In this document: one piece after another, positions 15,555 through 22,965 of the stretch
Numbering within the stretch: position 1 is the first letter of the stretch
Layout: each line of letters starts with the position of its first letter
NCBI GenBank assembly: GCA_002423465.1
Contig: DIWG01000080.1
Span: 1-28,654 of the forward strand
Origin: Syntrophaceae bacterium UBA6112
Lineage (GTDB): Bacteria > Desulfobacterota > Syntrophia > Syntrophales > UBA5619
Direction of reading: 5' to 3'
DNA: 28,654 bases
Notes under the pieces: model-generated
What the model was told of the DNA's origin: nothing
Seen by the model: the letters and a program-made list of their open reading frames with translations, nothing else
Database searches by the model: none
Made by a program: the position numbers and the translations under genes

Positions 15555-16100
15555 TTACGCAAATTCGTATCGCTCGGCCACATCCGCCCATCGGTTCTGT
15601 GCTTTGAGAATGACCTCGCACACCTCCCGAACGGCCCCCCGTCCCCCCTTGTGGTGTGTCACATAATCGGCAATCCGCCGGGCCTCCGGAACCGCGTCGG
15701 CCACAGCAACGGAAAAACCCGCCCGCCGGAGGAGAGGAATATCGACCAGGTCATCGCCGACACAGGCCGTTTCTTCCTGGGTAATATCCCGTCGCTTCAG
15801 GATATCGGTAAATACCTCCGCCTTGTTCCATATCCTCTGATGAACCTCGGTGATCCCCAGGTCGGCGGCACGGTGTTCGACCGCCCGGGAGCGCCTTCCC
15901 GTCAGCAGCACAACATCGATTCCGAATCTCATTAAAATTTTCAGACCATGTCCGTCCCGCACATCGAAATGCTTGCTCTCCAGCCCCGCATCGTCGATGA
16001 CAATCCGACCGTCGGTCAGCACTCCATCCACGTCCAGAATAAGAAGTCTCACCTTCCTGATTTTATGGAGCAGACTCTCATCGGTTATCTCTTTCACCAT
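15555..16100 (-). CDS. kdsC: 3-deoxy-D-manno-octulosonate 8-phosphate phosphatase
   Basis: A 181-residue HAD phosphatase that releases Kdo from Kdo-8-phosphate in LPS synthesis. Motif I is LDVDGVLTDG (Asp23, Asp25), motif II is LLTGRRS, the lysine is in WNKAEVF, and motif IV is VGDDLVDIPLL. It lacks a cap domain, as the tetrameric KdsC family does. The tail carries the characteristic GGRGAVREVCE segment. The ATG at 16100 has AGAGGAA upstream. It follows kdsA by 29 bp, matching the pathway order. Confidence 0.96.
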   Translation of the reverse strand: MVKEITDESLLHKIRKVRLLILDVDGVLTDGRIVIDDAGLESKHFDVRDGHGLKILMRFGIDVVLLTGRRSRAVEHRAADLGITEVHQRIWNKAEVFTDILKRRDITQEETACVGDDLVDIPLLRRAGFSVAVADAVPEARRIADYVTHHKGGRGAVREVCEVILKAQNRWADVAERYEFA

Positions 16101-16129
16101 CGTTCCTCTTTCCCGTCGACCGCAAACCT

Positions 16130-16954
16130 TTATCCCTGATTCTCACGAACCGCGGCATCGATCTTCAACAGGGTTCTCAAAAGCGCCGGAAGGCTGTCCA
16201 GGGTCAGGGAATTGGGTCCGTCACACAGAGCCTGATCCGGATCGGGATGAACCTCGAAAAACAGACCGTCGATTCCGGCCGCTACCGCCGCCCGCGCAAG
16301 ACAGGGCACCATTCCCCGGTCGCCGCCCGATGCCCCGCCGGCCCCTCCGGGGAGCTGCACGCTATGCGTTGCATCAAAGATGACCGGATATCCCGTTTGC
16401 CGTAGAATCGGGAAGGCGCGGAAATCGACGACGAGATTGTTGTAGCCGAAACTGACCCCCCGTTCGGTCAACATGATGTTTTCATTTCCCGCCGCCAGTT
16501 TTTCCACAACGTGGACAGCGTCCCAGGGGGCAAGAAATTGGCCTTTCTTGATGTTCACCGCCTTTGCACGGCGTGCGATCTCGACGATGAAATCCGTCTG
16601 ACGGCAGAGAAAAGCCGGCACCTGCAGAACATCCAGGACTTCGGCCGCCGGTGCGATCTCCTCGAAGCGATGGACATCGGAAAGAACGGGGATGGAAAAT
16701 TCCTCCCGGACCCTTTTCAAGATCTCGAGTCCCCGGACCAACCCCGGCCCGCGGTATGCATCCCGGGATGTCCGATTCGCCTTGTCATAGGAAGCCTTGA
16801 AAATAAGGGATATCCCCAATTCCCCCGTGATCGCCTTCAATTTGCGGGCGATCTGCATCGTCATTTCTTCGTTTTCGATCACGCACGGACCGGCAATGAG
16901 CGCCAGGGGAGCGCCGCCGCCGAGCTCCATTTTGCCGACATTGATCTTCTTCAT
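16130..16954 (-). CDS. kdsA: 3-deoxy-8-phosphooctulonate synthase, metal-dependent type
   Basis: A 274-residue enzyme that condenses phosphoenolpyruvate with arabinose 5-phosphate to give Kdo-8-phosphate. Typical segments are LIAGPCVIEN (19-28), IFKASYDKANRTS (51-63), GRED-like LSDVHRFEE, FLCRQTDFI and FDATHSVQLPGG. The cysteine in AGPC (Cys24) with His197, Glu234 and Asp245 is the metal set of the metal-dependent class; the E. coli enzyme has asparagine instead of the cysteine. The ATG at 16954 has GAGGAA upstream; the ATG at 16969 does not. It starts shortly after the TPR gene's stop. Confidence 0.96.
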   Translation of the reverse strand: MKKINVGKMELGGGAPLALIAGPCVIENEEMTMQIARKLKAITGELGISLIFKASYDKANRTSRDAYRGPGLVRGLEILKRVREEFSIPVLSDVHRFEEIAPAAEVLDVLQVPAFLCRQTDFIVEIARRAKAVNIKKGQFLAPWDAVHVVEKLAAGNENIMLTERGVSFGYNNLVVDFRAFPILRQTGYPVIFDATHSVQLPGGAGGASGGDRGMVPCLARAAVAAGIDGLFFEVHPDPDQALCDGPNSLTLDSLPALLRTLLKIDAAVRENQG

Positions 16955-16973
16955 CGGAACATTCCTCATTCAT

Positions 16974-18983
16974 TCATTGCGATTTCTGTTGCATGATCCT
17001 GATCTTCATTTGCGGGATCCGCCGTGCCGCCCGTGTCAAATCGGGATTCAGTTCATAAGCCGTAGTGTAGGCTTTGAGCGCCTCAGGAAAAAGACCTTTT
17101 TTCTCGTAGGCCGCACCCAAATTTGCATGCGCTTCATCGTCCTCGGGATCCAGCTTCAACGACATCCGGTAGTATTCGATCTGCCGGTCCAGATCACCCT
17201 TAAGTCCGTACGCATACGCAGCGCTTGCATAGCCGGCGGCCCTCTTCGGGTTCTGTTTGATCAATTTTTTGTAGATCCGTATGGCATTATCGTACTGTTT
17301 TTCCTTCATATAGGCATCTGCCAGGCTGTTCAAGCTATCGTTCGTCGGGTTTGCGGCGGCAAGCTTCTCATACATCGCAAGCGATTCCTTGGTTTTACCC
17401 GTCTGTTCGTAGGAGAGGGCCAGTTTCTGCCGGATCTGGGGGTCCTTGGCGCCGAATCGGATGGCCTTTTCATAGCTCGCCGTGGACTCGGCCGGCTTCT
17501 TCAGCTCGGCGTAGGCAAAACCGAGACGGGTGTAGAACAGCGGATTTTTGGGATTGATTTTGACCAGCTTTTCATAAAGGGGCGCGGCCTCTCCGAAACG
17601 CCTGCCTCTGAAATAAAGAGAGGCCAGTCTCTCCATCGCGTCCGGATCATTGGGTTTCAATTCAAGGGCCTTCCGGTATTCGCGAATCGCATCCTGTTCC
17701 TGTTTTACCTTTTCAAAAGCGGCCGCCAGATTGAATCGGACAACCGGATCCTCCGGATTCAGTTCGATGGCCTTTCTATAGTTCTCAATCTCCTCCCGGG
17801 AACGCCCCTTTCCGCCATATGCCAGACCGAGATTTGCATAGACGGCGGCATTCTTCGGCTGTCTTTTCAACACCTCACGATGCCACCGAATCGCCTCGTC
17901 GAAATTCCCCATTTTCAACGAAACGCTCGCAAGGGCAGACGCCACATGGTCGGCTTTCGGCACCTTCCCCAAGACCAGGCGATACTGTTCAGCGGCTTGG
18001 GCAAGCTGTCCCGTTTTCTCATAGGCCTCACCCAGCTTGAAAATGGCCACAGGATTGTCGGGTCGGATCTTGAGGGAGGCCTGGTAAGAGGAGATGGCTT
18101 TTTTCCAGTCTCCGAGACGTCCCCAGGCCAGTGCCATATCCGCCAGGGCGGAATCATCCCGAGGATTTGCTTTAATGGAGCGTGCCGTGATCCGGATCAC
18201 CTCCTCGTACTGCCTGCTTTTCAGATAGCACTTGGCCAATTCCGCCAGGATCGCCGAATCATCCGGTTTCAGGAGAAGAATCGCCTGATACTGCCCAATC
18301 GCATCTGCCGTCATACCGGCATGGAAATAGATGGAGGCAAGCATCCGGCGTACGTTCGTATCTTCCCGGTTCATCGCGATCGCCCGTTTAAGGTATTCGA
18401 TCTGGACCTTCTGATTCCCTGAACTCCGGGCATACCGCAGCCAATCCTGGGGGGTTATCTGTATCCGGATGGGAATGGCCGCAATCGGATCACCCTGATA
18501 GGTGATCTTCAGGTAAAATTCGCCCCGCCTATTTTCCGCGACATCGTTGCGACCGGTCAGGACCGCCTTGTCCACCAGATCGATCCCCTTGAGGAGTTTC
18601 CCAAAATCGTTTTTCCCGCCGAGCCCTTCGACATCCGCCGCGATCCCGCCGCCGAAGATGACATCCGTTGCAATATCTTTGATGATGAATTCGTCCCGGT
18701 AAGAGATCTCCAAGGAATCGCTGGGGGTCAGGCGGTAATCCTTTCCGTTTTTCTCCAGGATGAGCGCATAGAAATGGGGCTTCCGGTCGAAAAAGATGAA
18801 AGAAAAGGTATTGCGGATTCGGGTCAATCCTTCGGAAATGCCCCGCACCTTTTCCGCATAGAAGAACCCTGCCGCCAAACCGGCCACGGTCAGGATCACG
18901 AGGATCAGGATAACGATCCAAACGGTCGTCGATCCTCGTTCCTTCCCTACAGGCATTGCTGCTCTATCCGACTGATATTCCAT
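16974..18983 (-). CDS. Membrane-anchored TPR-repeat protein
   Basis: A 669-residue protein with a single membrane helix near the N-terminus (about 20-43, VWIVILILVILTVAGLAAGFFYA) preceded by a short charged segment, so most of it is likely periplasmic. Residues 60-185 form an unassigned domain. From about 190 to the end there are roughly a dozen or more tetratricopeptide repeats, with the regular W/Y-LG-A-A-P pattern (for example PDNPVAIFKLGEAYEKTGQ and PKNAAVYANLGLAYGGKGR). TPR arrays bind protein partners. No target is shown by sequence, but the place between xerD and kdsA hints at an envelope role. Start at 18983 has a GAGGGG upstream. Confidence 0.87.
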   Translation of the reverse strand: MEYQSDRAAMPVGKERGSTTVWIVILILVILTVAGLAAGFFYAEKVRGISEGLTRIRNTFSFIFFDRKPHFYALILEKNGKDYRLTPSDSLEISYRDEFIIKDIATDVIFGGGIAADVEGLGGKNDFGKLLKGIDLVDKAVLTGRNDVAENRRGEFYLKITYQGDPIAAIPIRIQITPQDWLRYARSSGNQKVQIEYLKRAIAMNREDTNVRRMLASIYFHAGMTADAIGQYQAILLLKPDDSAILAELAKCYLKSRQYEEVIRITARSIKANPRDDSALADMALAWGRLGDWKKAISSYQASLKIRPDNPVAIFKLGEAYEKTGQLAQAAEQYRLVLGKVPKADHVASALASVSLKMGNFDEAIRWHREVLKRQPKNAAVYANLGLAYGGKGRSREEIENYRKAIELNPEDPVVRFNLAAAFEKVKQEQDAIREYRKALELKPNDPDAMERLASLYFRGRRFGEAAPLYEKLVKINPKNPLFYTRLGFAYAELKKPAESTASYEKAIRFGAKDPQIRQKLALSYEQTGKTKESLAMYEKLAAANPTNDSLNSLADAYMKEKQYDNAIRIYKKLIKQNPKRAAGYASAAYAYGLKGDLDRQIEYYRMSLKLDPEDDEAHANLGAAYEKKGLFPEALKAYTTAYELNPDLTRAARRIPQMKIRIMQQKSQ

Positions 18984-19038
18984 AGACTTTCACCCCTCTG
19001 CCGCCCTGTTCATTGTTCTCCGTCTCGCAGTAGCGTCT

Positions 19039-19917
19039 TCAACCTCGAGGATGATACTTTTGGTGGATCTCTTTTAGGCGTTCCCGCGTCACATGCGTAT
19101 AGATCTGTGTCGTGGAGATGTCGGCATGACCCAGCATGATCTGTACGGAACGTAGATCGGCCCCTCCCTCCAGAAGGTGCGAGGCAAAGGAATGCCGGAA
19201 GGTGTGCGGATGAACCCTCTTGCCCAGACCTGCCTTTTCGGCATGCTTTTTAACGATTTTCCAGAATCCCTGCCGTGTCATTCCTTTCCCCGAACGGTTC
19301 AGAAACAGGTGATCGCTCTCCCTTCCTTTGAGAAAAAAAGGCCTGGCTCCTTCCAGATAGCGTTTGACCCGATCATACGCTGCGTGCCCCACGGGGACGA
19401 TCCTCTCCTTCTCTCCCTTACCCATGGCAATCAGATATCCCACATGCCAATTGATGCTGTTTACAGTCAACCCAATCAGTTCCGATACTCGAATTCCGGT
19501 TGCATATGCGAGTTCGAGCATAGCGCCATCCCGGCAGTCCGCCGGCGTTGCCTCACTGGGTTGCGCCAGCAGGAGGTTCATCTCTTCCCGGCTCAGCACA
19601 TCGGGAAGCCGCATCCATACTCTGGCCAGTTCGATGTGGGCCACCGGGGTGTGTTCCACCTTCTTTTCCCGGAGGAGATATTTATAGAACCCCCGAATGG
19701 CCGCAAGAGCGCGATTCACCGTATTCGCAGCCAGTCCTTCTTCCTGGAGCGACGCCAGAAAGGAAATGAGTTCCTCCGTCGCGATACCGCGCATTCCCTC
19801 TCCGCCGACAAAGTCCGCATAACGACCCAGATCACGGCTGTACGCATCAATGGTGTTGCGGGAGGCCCCCCTTTCGACCACCAGGTAATTGAGATACTCA
19901 TCGATCAGATGATGCAT
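19039..19917 (-). CDS. xerD: Site-specific tyrosine recombinase XerD
   Basis: A 292-residue recombinase that with XerC resolves chromosome dimers at dif. The N-terminal SAM-like domain (IDEYLNYLVVERGASRNTIDAYSRDL) precedes the catalytic domain. The active-site set is complete: Arg143 (ATGIRVSEL), Lys167 (GKGEKER), His238 and Arg241 (HTFRHSFASHLLEGG), His264 (LGHADISTTQIY) and Tyr273. The ATG at 19917 gives the usual length. The open frame continues about 89 codons upstream but shows no domain and would include the likely promoter. No clear ribosome-binding site precedes 19917. It may be the first gene of the xerD-TPR-kds run. Confidence 0.94.
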   Translation of the reverse strand: MHHLIDEYLNYLVVERGASRNTIDAYSRDLGRYADFVGGEGMRGIATEELISFLASLQEEGLAANTVNRALAAIRGFYKYLLREKKVEHTPVAHIELARVWMRLPDVLSREEMNLLLAQPSEATPADCRDGAMLELAYATGIRVSELIGLTVNSINWHVGYLIAMGKGEKERIVPVGHAAYDRVKRYLEGARPFFLKGRESDHLFLNRSGKGMTRQGFWKIVKKHAEKAGLGKRVHPHTFRHSFASHLLEGGADLRSVQIMLGHADISTTQIYTHVTRERLKEIHQKYHPRG

Positions 19918-20013
19918 GGCTTTTTTTAACGTAAATGACGCGGAGAAGCAAAGACTTTTTGACCAAAGCGTCTCCACCGAACGGCAACAATCAAGGAGTA
20001 CAGATAAAATCAA

Positions 20014-20042
20014 CTTAAATTCTGAATATTTCGGAACGTCAA
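20014..20042 (-). promoter_or_regulatory. Possible promoter for xerD
   Basis: On the minus strand TTGACG (20042-20037) and TTTAAG (20019-20014) lie 17 bp apart in AT-rich DNA, about 90 bases upstream of the xerD ATG. The -35 box is good and the -10 box moderate. Confidence 0.35.
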
Positions 20043-20201
20043 CTTCATGTAGAAAGTATTGACACTCCTTTTGAATTATGATAGGCAATCTCGCACTGAT
20101 TCCCTGAAATGACGCCTTTTTTCTCCGGGGAAAAGCAAAATATGGGAGTGTTCTCAAAGTGCACGACAAGTGCTTCTTGCGCACATCCGGAAGGTATTCC
20201 C

Positions 20202-20217
20202 CCGAATGGTTATTCGG
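20202..20217. repeat. Inverted repeat CCGAAT-N4-ATTCGG
   Basis: A perfect 6-bp inverted repeat with a 4-base spacer, about 200 bp upstream of the sigma-54-like site. It could be a protein-binding site or a small hairpin. Confidence 0.5.
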
Positions 20218-20233
20218 TCACATCCACACCCTC

Positions 20234-20258
20234 GGAAGGTGCGAATATCGCACTTTCC
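20234..20258. promoter_or_regulatory. 25-bp palindrome, candidate operator or enhancer site
   Basis: GGAAGGTGCGA and TCGCACTTTCC face each other around ATA: 11 pairs with a single G-T. The dyad is centred about 160 bp upstream of the sigma-54-like -24 box, the usual distance for an activator's upstream site. No known regulator consensus is recognised, and the role is inferred. Confidence 0.5.
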
Positions 20259-20402
20259 CTGCTGGAAACGGGGTGTATCCGATGCTTCGCGCAGAGACGT
20301 CCCGATTTTATTTCGGTCGCTGAGATGTAGACAACACAATGATCCTCGTCGGATAGCGTTATGATCCTTTTTTGTCTTTTCGGAGAATCGATCCCTTTAT
20401 TG

Positions 20403-20420
20403 TTGGCATTCAATTTGCTG
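20403..20420 (+). promoter_or_regulatory. Sigma-54-like -24/-12 promoter upstream of the DRTGG/fdh operon
   Basis: TTGGCAT and TTTGCTG are placed so that the invariant GG (20405-20406) and GC (20417-20418) are exactly 12 bp apart, as sigma-54 requires. Most other consensus positions also fit, although the usual C after TGGCA is T. Transcription would start near 20430, about 125 bases before the first ATG of the operon. The match is by eye and could occur by chance. Confidence 0.45.
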
Positions 20421-20554
20421 TGGTCTTTCCTGATGGTGGGATATTCTACATCATTCGCCGGATGTGCGAAAATCCTGGGACCCGGTAGACCATGAACGGT
20501 TGTCCCCGGCAAGGGGATGTGTCGCAAAATGAACGTCACATGAAGGGAGCGATC

Positions 20555-20929
20555 ATGACTCTCCAGGAAATAAGGGATCTGCTGAATGCCGATATCCTGA
20601 CCGGCGGAAATCAGATGCAGGCGGAGGTGATCAGCGCTTTCAGCGCTGATATGATGAGCGATCTTCTGGCCTTTGGGAGTGCGGGGAGCCTTCTGCTTAC
20701 CCGAATGACGAGTCCGCAAGTGATCAGGACTTCCGATATCCTGGATATCGCGGCCATCGTTATGGTCAGGGGAAAGATTCCTCCACCGGAGGTCATTCAA
20801 CTGGCGGATGAGCTGAATGTTACGATACTGGCGACCCGGTTTCTGCAATTCGAGGCGGCGGGTCGTTTGTATGCAAATGGCTTGCGGGGAAATATCGATC
20901 AGGCAGATGAACGCCATGCCGCCGTTTGA
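20555..20929 (+). CDS. DRTGG-domain protein 1
   Basis: A 124-residue single-domain protein of the DRTGG type, a domain found beside CBS and phosphotransacetylase-like proteins and in hydrogenase operons of anaerobes; its ligand is unknown. Visible pattern: LQEIRDLLNADILTGG, AFSADMMSDLLAF, LLLTRMTSPQVIRTSDILDIAAIVMVRGK, and FEAAGRLYANGL at the end. About half of its residues match DRTGG protein 2 when the two are lined up by eye without gaps. The ATG at 20555 has GGGAG upstream and aligns with the start of protein 2; an ATG at 20540 is possible. It is the first gene of the operon. Confidence 0.78.
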   Translation: MTLQEIRDLLNADILTGGNQMQAEVISAFSADMMSDLLAFGSAGSLLLTRMTSPQVIRTSDILDIAAIVMVRGKIPPPEVIQLADELNVTILATRFLQFEAAGRLYANGLRGNIDQADERHAAV

Positions 20930-20939
20930 CCAACACCGG

Positions 20940-20990
20940 AAATATTCTGTTACCCTGCTCACCACGGCTTAGGGTACGGACAGAACATTT
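20940..20990 (+). other. Long stem-loop between DRTGG genes 1 and 2
   Basis: AAATATTCTGT (20940-20950) and TACCCT (20951-20956) pair with AGGGTA (20971-20976) and ACAGAACATTT (20980-20990), leaving a 14-base loop, one mismatch and a 3-base bulge. No U-tract follows, so it is not a plain terminator. It ends about 10 bases before the start-site region of the next gene, and could serve as an RNA processing or attenuation element or as a DNA operator. Confidence 0.65.
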
Positions 20991-21015
20991 GGACCGATGA
21001 GGAAGAAGGTGAATC

Positions 21016-21390
21016 TTGCTCCTTCGTGAGGTACAGAAAATTCTGGATGCCGAGGTGCTGGTCGGGGCGGAAAAGCTCGATATGGAGGTCCATACGGCTT
21101 TCGGCGCCGACCTCATGAGCGATGTGCTGGCCTTCGCCGATTCCGGATGCCTTCTCCTGACCGGATTGACCAATCCTCAGGTGATCCGTACGGCTGATGT
21201 CCTGGACATCGCAGCCATCATCTTGGTTCGCGGGAAGAAACCCCCGCCGGAGACCCTCCGCGCCGCAGCAGATAAAAATATCCCCGTTCTTTCGACAAAA
21301 TATATCCTTTTTGAATCAGCGGGTCGTCTGTATGAAAAGGGGATTGTCGGCTCCGCTCAGAAAGTGGATGGCCCACGTGTCCGTTTGTGA
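21016..21390 (+). CDS. DRTGG-domain protein 2
   Basis: A 124-residue close paralogue of DRTGG protein 1 with the same landmarks: AFGADLMSDVLAF, LLLTGLTNPQVIRTADVLDIAAIILVRGKKPPPE and FESAGRLYEKG. It starts with TTG at 21016, preceded by GAAGGTG; this codon aligns exactly with the ATG of protein 1, and no in-frame ATG gives the complete domain. Its 3' end overlaps the following ATPase gene by 23 bp, suggesting coupled translation. The function is not known; a sensory role for a small ligand is a guess from the domain family. Confidence 0.75.
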   Translation: MLLREVQKILDAEVLVGAEKLDMEVHTAFGADLMSDVLAFADSGCLLLTGLTNPQVIRTADVLDIAAIILVRGKKPPPETLRAAADKNIPVLSTKYILFESAGRLYEKGIVGSAQKVDGPRVRL

Positions 21391-21829
21391 AAAATGTTCC
21401 TATGAAAACAGCTTCCCCATCGATGGGGGTAATTATGACAATGCGGGACAGGTTTCCGGAAAGATCAAGACGATCCTCAAAGATATGGGAATCGGCAATA
21501 ATGTGGTCCGGATGGTGGCCGTCATCACCTATGAGTCGGAGATCAACATTGTTTCCTATGCCAGACAAGGGATGATCCGTCTCCATGTGCTGCCCGAGCA
21601 TATTGAAATCGAGGCCGTGGATGAAGGGCCGGGGATTTCCGATATCCATCTGGCCATGCAGCAGGGCTGGTCCACCGCCACCGACAAGATCCGGGAGATG
21701 GGTTTCGGCGCCGGCATGGGATTGAACAACATCCGCAACTTCTCGGATATTTTTCACATCTCATCCGACGTGGGCAGCGGTACCCGACTCAAGATGATCA
21801 TCCATATCCAACAGGAACAGAATTGTTAA
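21368..21829 (+). CDS. Anti-sigma-factor-like ATP-binding protein (GHKL/HATPase_c)
   Basis: A 153-residue ATPase of the RsbW/SpoIIAB-like type, which bind ATP and often act as serine kinases or partner-binding switches. The N box is VITYESEINIVSYA (Glu57, Asn60), the G1 box is DEGPGI (85-90) and the G2 box is GFGAGMGL (112-119). The end (SSDVGSGTRLKMIIHI) matches the final strand. A short N-terminal extension contains Cys7 and Cys10. No phosphoacceptor histidine or receiver domain is present, so it is not a complete sensor kinase. Start uncertain: ATG at 21368 inside the end of DRTGG gene 2, or a GTG three codons later. Confidence 0.8.
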   Translation: MAHVSVCEKCSYENSFPIDGGNYDNAGQVSGKIKTILKDMGIGNNVVRMVAVITYESEINIVSYARQGMIRLHVLPEHIEIEAVDEGPGISDIHLAMQQGWSTATDKIREMGFGAGMGLNNIRNFSDIFHISSDVGSGTRLKMIIHIQQEQNC

Positions 21830-21845
21830 TGTCGGAGAGAGGGTT

Positions 21846-22190
21846 ATGAATCTCGAGACCATCGTACAGGCACTGCAACTCGATGTTAAATCAGGCAGAG
21901 ACAAGCTGGGAGTCGAGGTCCGTGGGGGATATGTCGGCGACCTCCTGAGTGACGTCATGGCCAACGGCCGGGAGGGCGATCTCTGGATCACCCGCCAGAT
22001 CCATCAAAACATCGTTGCGGTCGCCAGCCTTAAGGATCTGGCCGGAATTATCCTGGTCCGGGGCGCCGAACCCGCCGCAGACACGCTGGAGAAGGCCGTC
22101 CGGGAGAACATCCCGCTTTTGACGTCGAATCTGCCGGCTTTTGTCATGGCGGGCAGAATCTATCAGATGATCTGCCCGCGGAACGCTTAA
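21846..22190 (+). CDS. DRTGG-domain protein 3 (divergent)
   Basis: A 114-residue protein of the same fold and length as DRTGG proteins 1 and 2 but clearly diverged. It keeps VQALQLDVKSG, GGYVGDLLSDVMANG, LWITRQIHQNIVAVASLKDLAGIILVRGAEP and FVMAGRIYQM at matching positions. The NPQVIRT-type segment of the other two is replaced by HQNIVAVAS, so it may bind a different ligand or serve as a structural partner. The ATG at 21846 has GGAGAGAGG upstream. It lies 16 bp after the ATPase gene and 34 bp before the PHP gene. Confidence 0.7.
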   Translation: MNLETIVQALQLDVKSGRDKLGVEVRGGYVGDLLSDVMANGREGDLWITRQIHQNIVAVASLKDLAGIILVRGAEPAADTLEKAVRENIPLLTSNLPAFVMAGRIYQMICPRNA

Positions 22191-22224
22191 CCATCGCAAC
22201 GGGGAAAGGGGCATCCTCCGGAAG

Positions 22225-22965
22225 ATGATCAGGGTTTTTCGTTGTGATCTCCATATGCATACCTGTCTTTCGCCCTGTGCCGATTTGGATATGTACCCAA
22301 GCGCCCTTGTTCGACAAGCCGTTGCGAAGAAGCTGGATGTGGTCGCCATCTGTGATCACAACGCATCGGAAAATGTCCCCTATGTCATCCGGGCGGCACA
22401 GGGACACGAACTGACCGTGCTCCCCGGCATGGAAATTACCAGCCGGGAAGAGGTTCATCTGCTTGCGCTCTTTGACCGCATGGATTGCCTGCAGCGGCTC
22501 CAGGGTATCGTTTATTCGCATTTGCCCGGAACAAACGATGAGAATCGCTTCGGCTGTCAGGCGATCGTGAATGAGCTGGACGAGGTCGAAGGGTTTAACG
22601 AACGGCTTCTGATCGGGGCAACGGAACTGGCACTGGCGGATCTGGTCCGGCATATCCATGAATTCGGAGGGCTCACGGTTGCTTCTCATATTGACCGGGA
22701 GAGCTTCAGTGTGATAAGTCAGCTCGGATTTGTCGATCCGGAGATCCCTTTCGATGCATTGGAAATTTCCGGAAGAACAGCACTGACGGACGCACGAAGG
22801 ATATATCCGGATCTTTCACATTACCCTTTTCTGACCTCTTCGGACGCCCATCGAATCGAAGAAATCGGAAACGGGTATACGGAAATATTGCTGGAGGAAC
22901 CTTCGGTTCAGGAACTGAAGATGGCCTTCGCCGGACGGGAGGGCCGCCGCATCGCGGGATTTTAA
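22225..22965 (+). CDS. PHP-domain metal-dependent phosphoesterase
   Basis: A 246-residue PHP-family protein. The metal-binding residues are all visible: His10 and His12 in DLHMHTCLSP, Asp44 and His45 in ICDHNASEN, Glu70 in PGMEIT, His78 in EEVHLLAL, a later SHID, and SDAH near the end. The order is that of the standalone YciV/TrpH-like class, which act on nucleotides or short RNA; the substrate here is unknown. PHP genes of this kind are often found within hydrogenase and formate dehydrogenase operons of anaerobes, as I recall. Its stop overlaps the next ATG by one base (TAATG). Confidence 0.87.
   Translation: MIRVFRCDLHMHTCLSPCADLDMYPSALVRQAVAKKLDVVAICDHNASENVPYVIRAAQGHELTVLPGMEITSREEVHLLALFDRMDCLQRLQGIVYSHLPGTNDENRFGCQAIVNELDEVEGFNERLLIGATELALADLVRHIHEFGGLTVASHIDRESFSVISQLGFVDPEIPFDALEISGRTALTDARRIYPDLSHYPFLTSSDAHRIEEIGNGYTEILLEEPSVQELKMAFAGREGRRIAGF

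Larger units (their letters stand above)
19918..20554. other. Divergent regulatory gap between xerD and the formate dehydrogenase operon
   Basis: About 640 bp with no gene I can support. It holds a possible xerD promoter (20014-20042), a hairpin at 20202-20217, a 25-bp palindrome at 20234-20258, a sigma-54-like site at 20403-20420, and a short GC-rich hairpin at 20503-20517. Base composition is lower in G+C on its xerD side. The open frames crossing it on either strand have no recognisable domains. Confidence 0.6.

Noticed and set aside
20059..20080. TTGACA on the plus strand near 20059 as a promoter for the right-hand operon
   Set aside because: The TATGAT that follows is only 12 bp away, and no good -10 box exists at 16-18 bp; the site is also about 490 bp from the first gene.
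19918..20184. N-terminal extension of XerD by 89 residues
   Set aside because: XerD has its normal length from 19917, and the extension shows no domain and covers a promoter-like sequence.
20210..20965. A 251-codon minus-strand open frame across the regulatory gap and DRTGG gene 1
   Set aside because: Its best part is antisense to a conserved DRTGG gene, it has no domain I recognise, and it crosses the palindrome and promoter-like sites.
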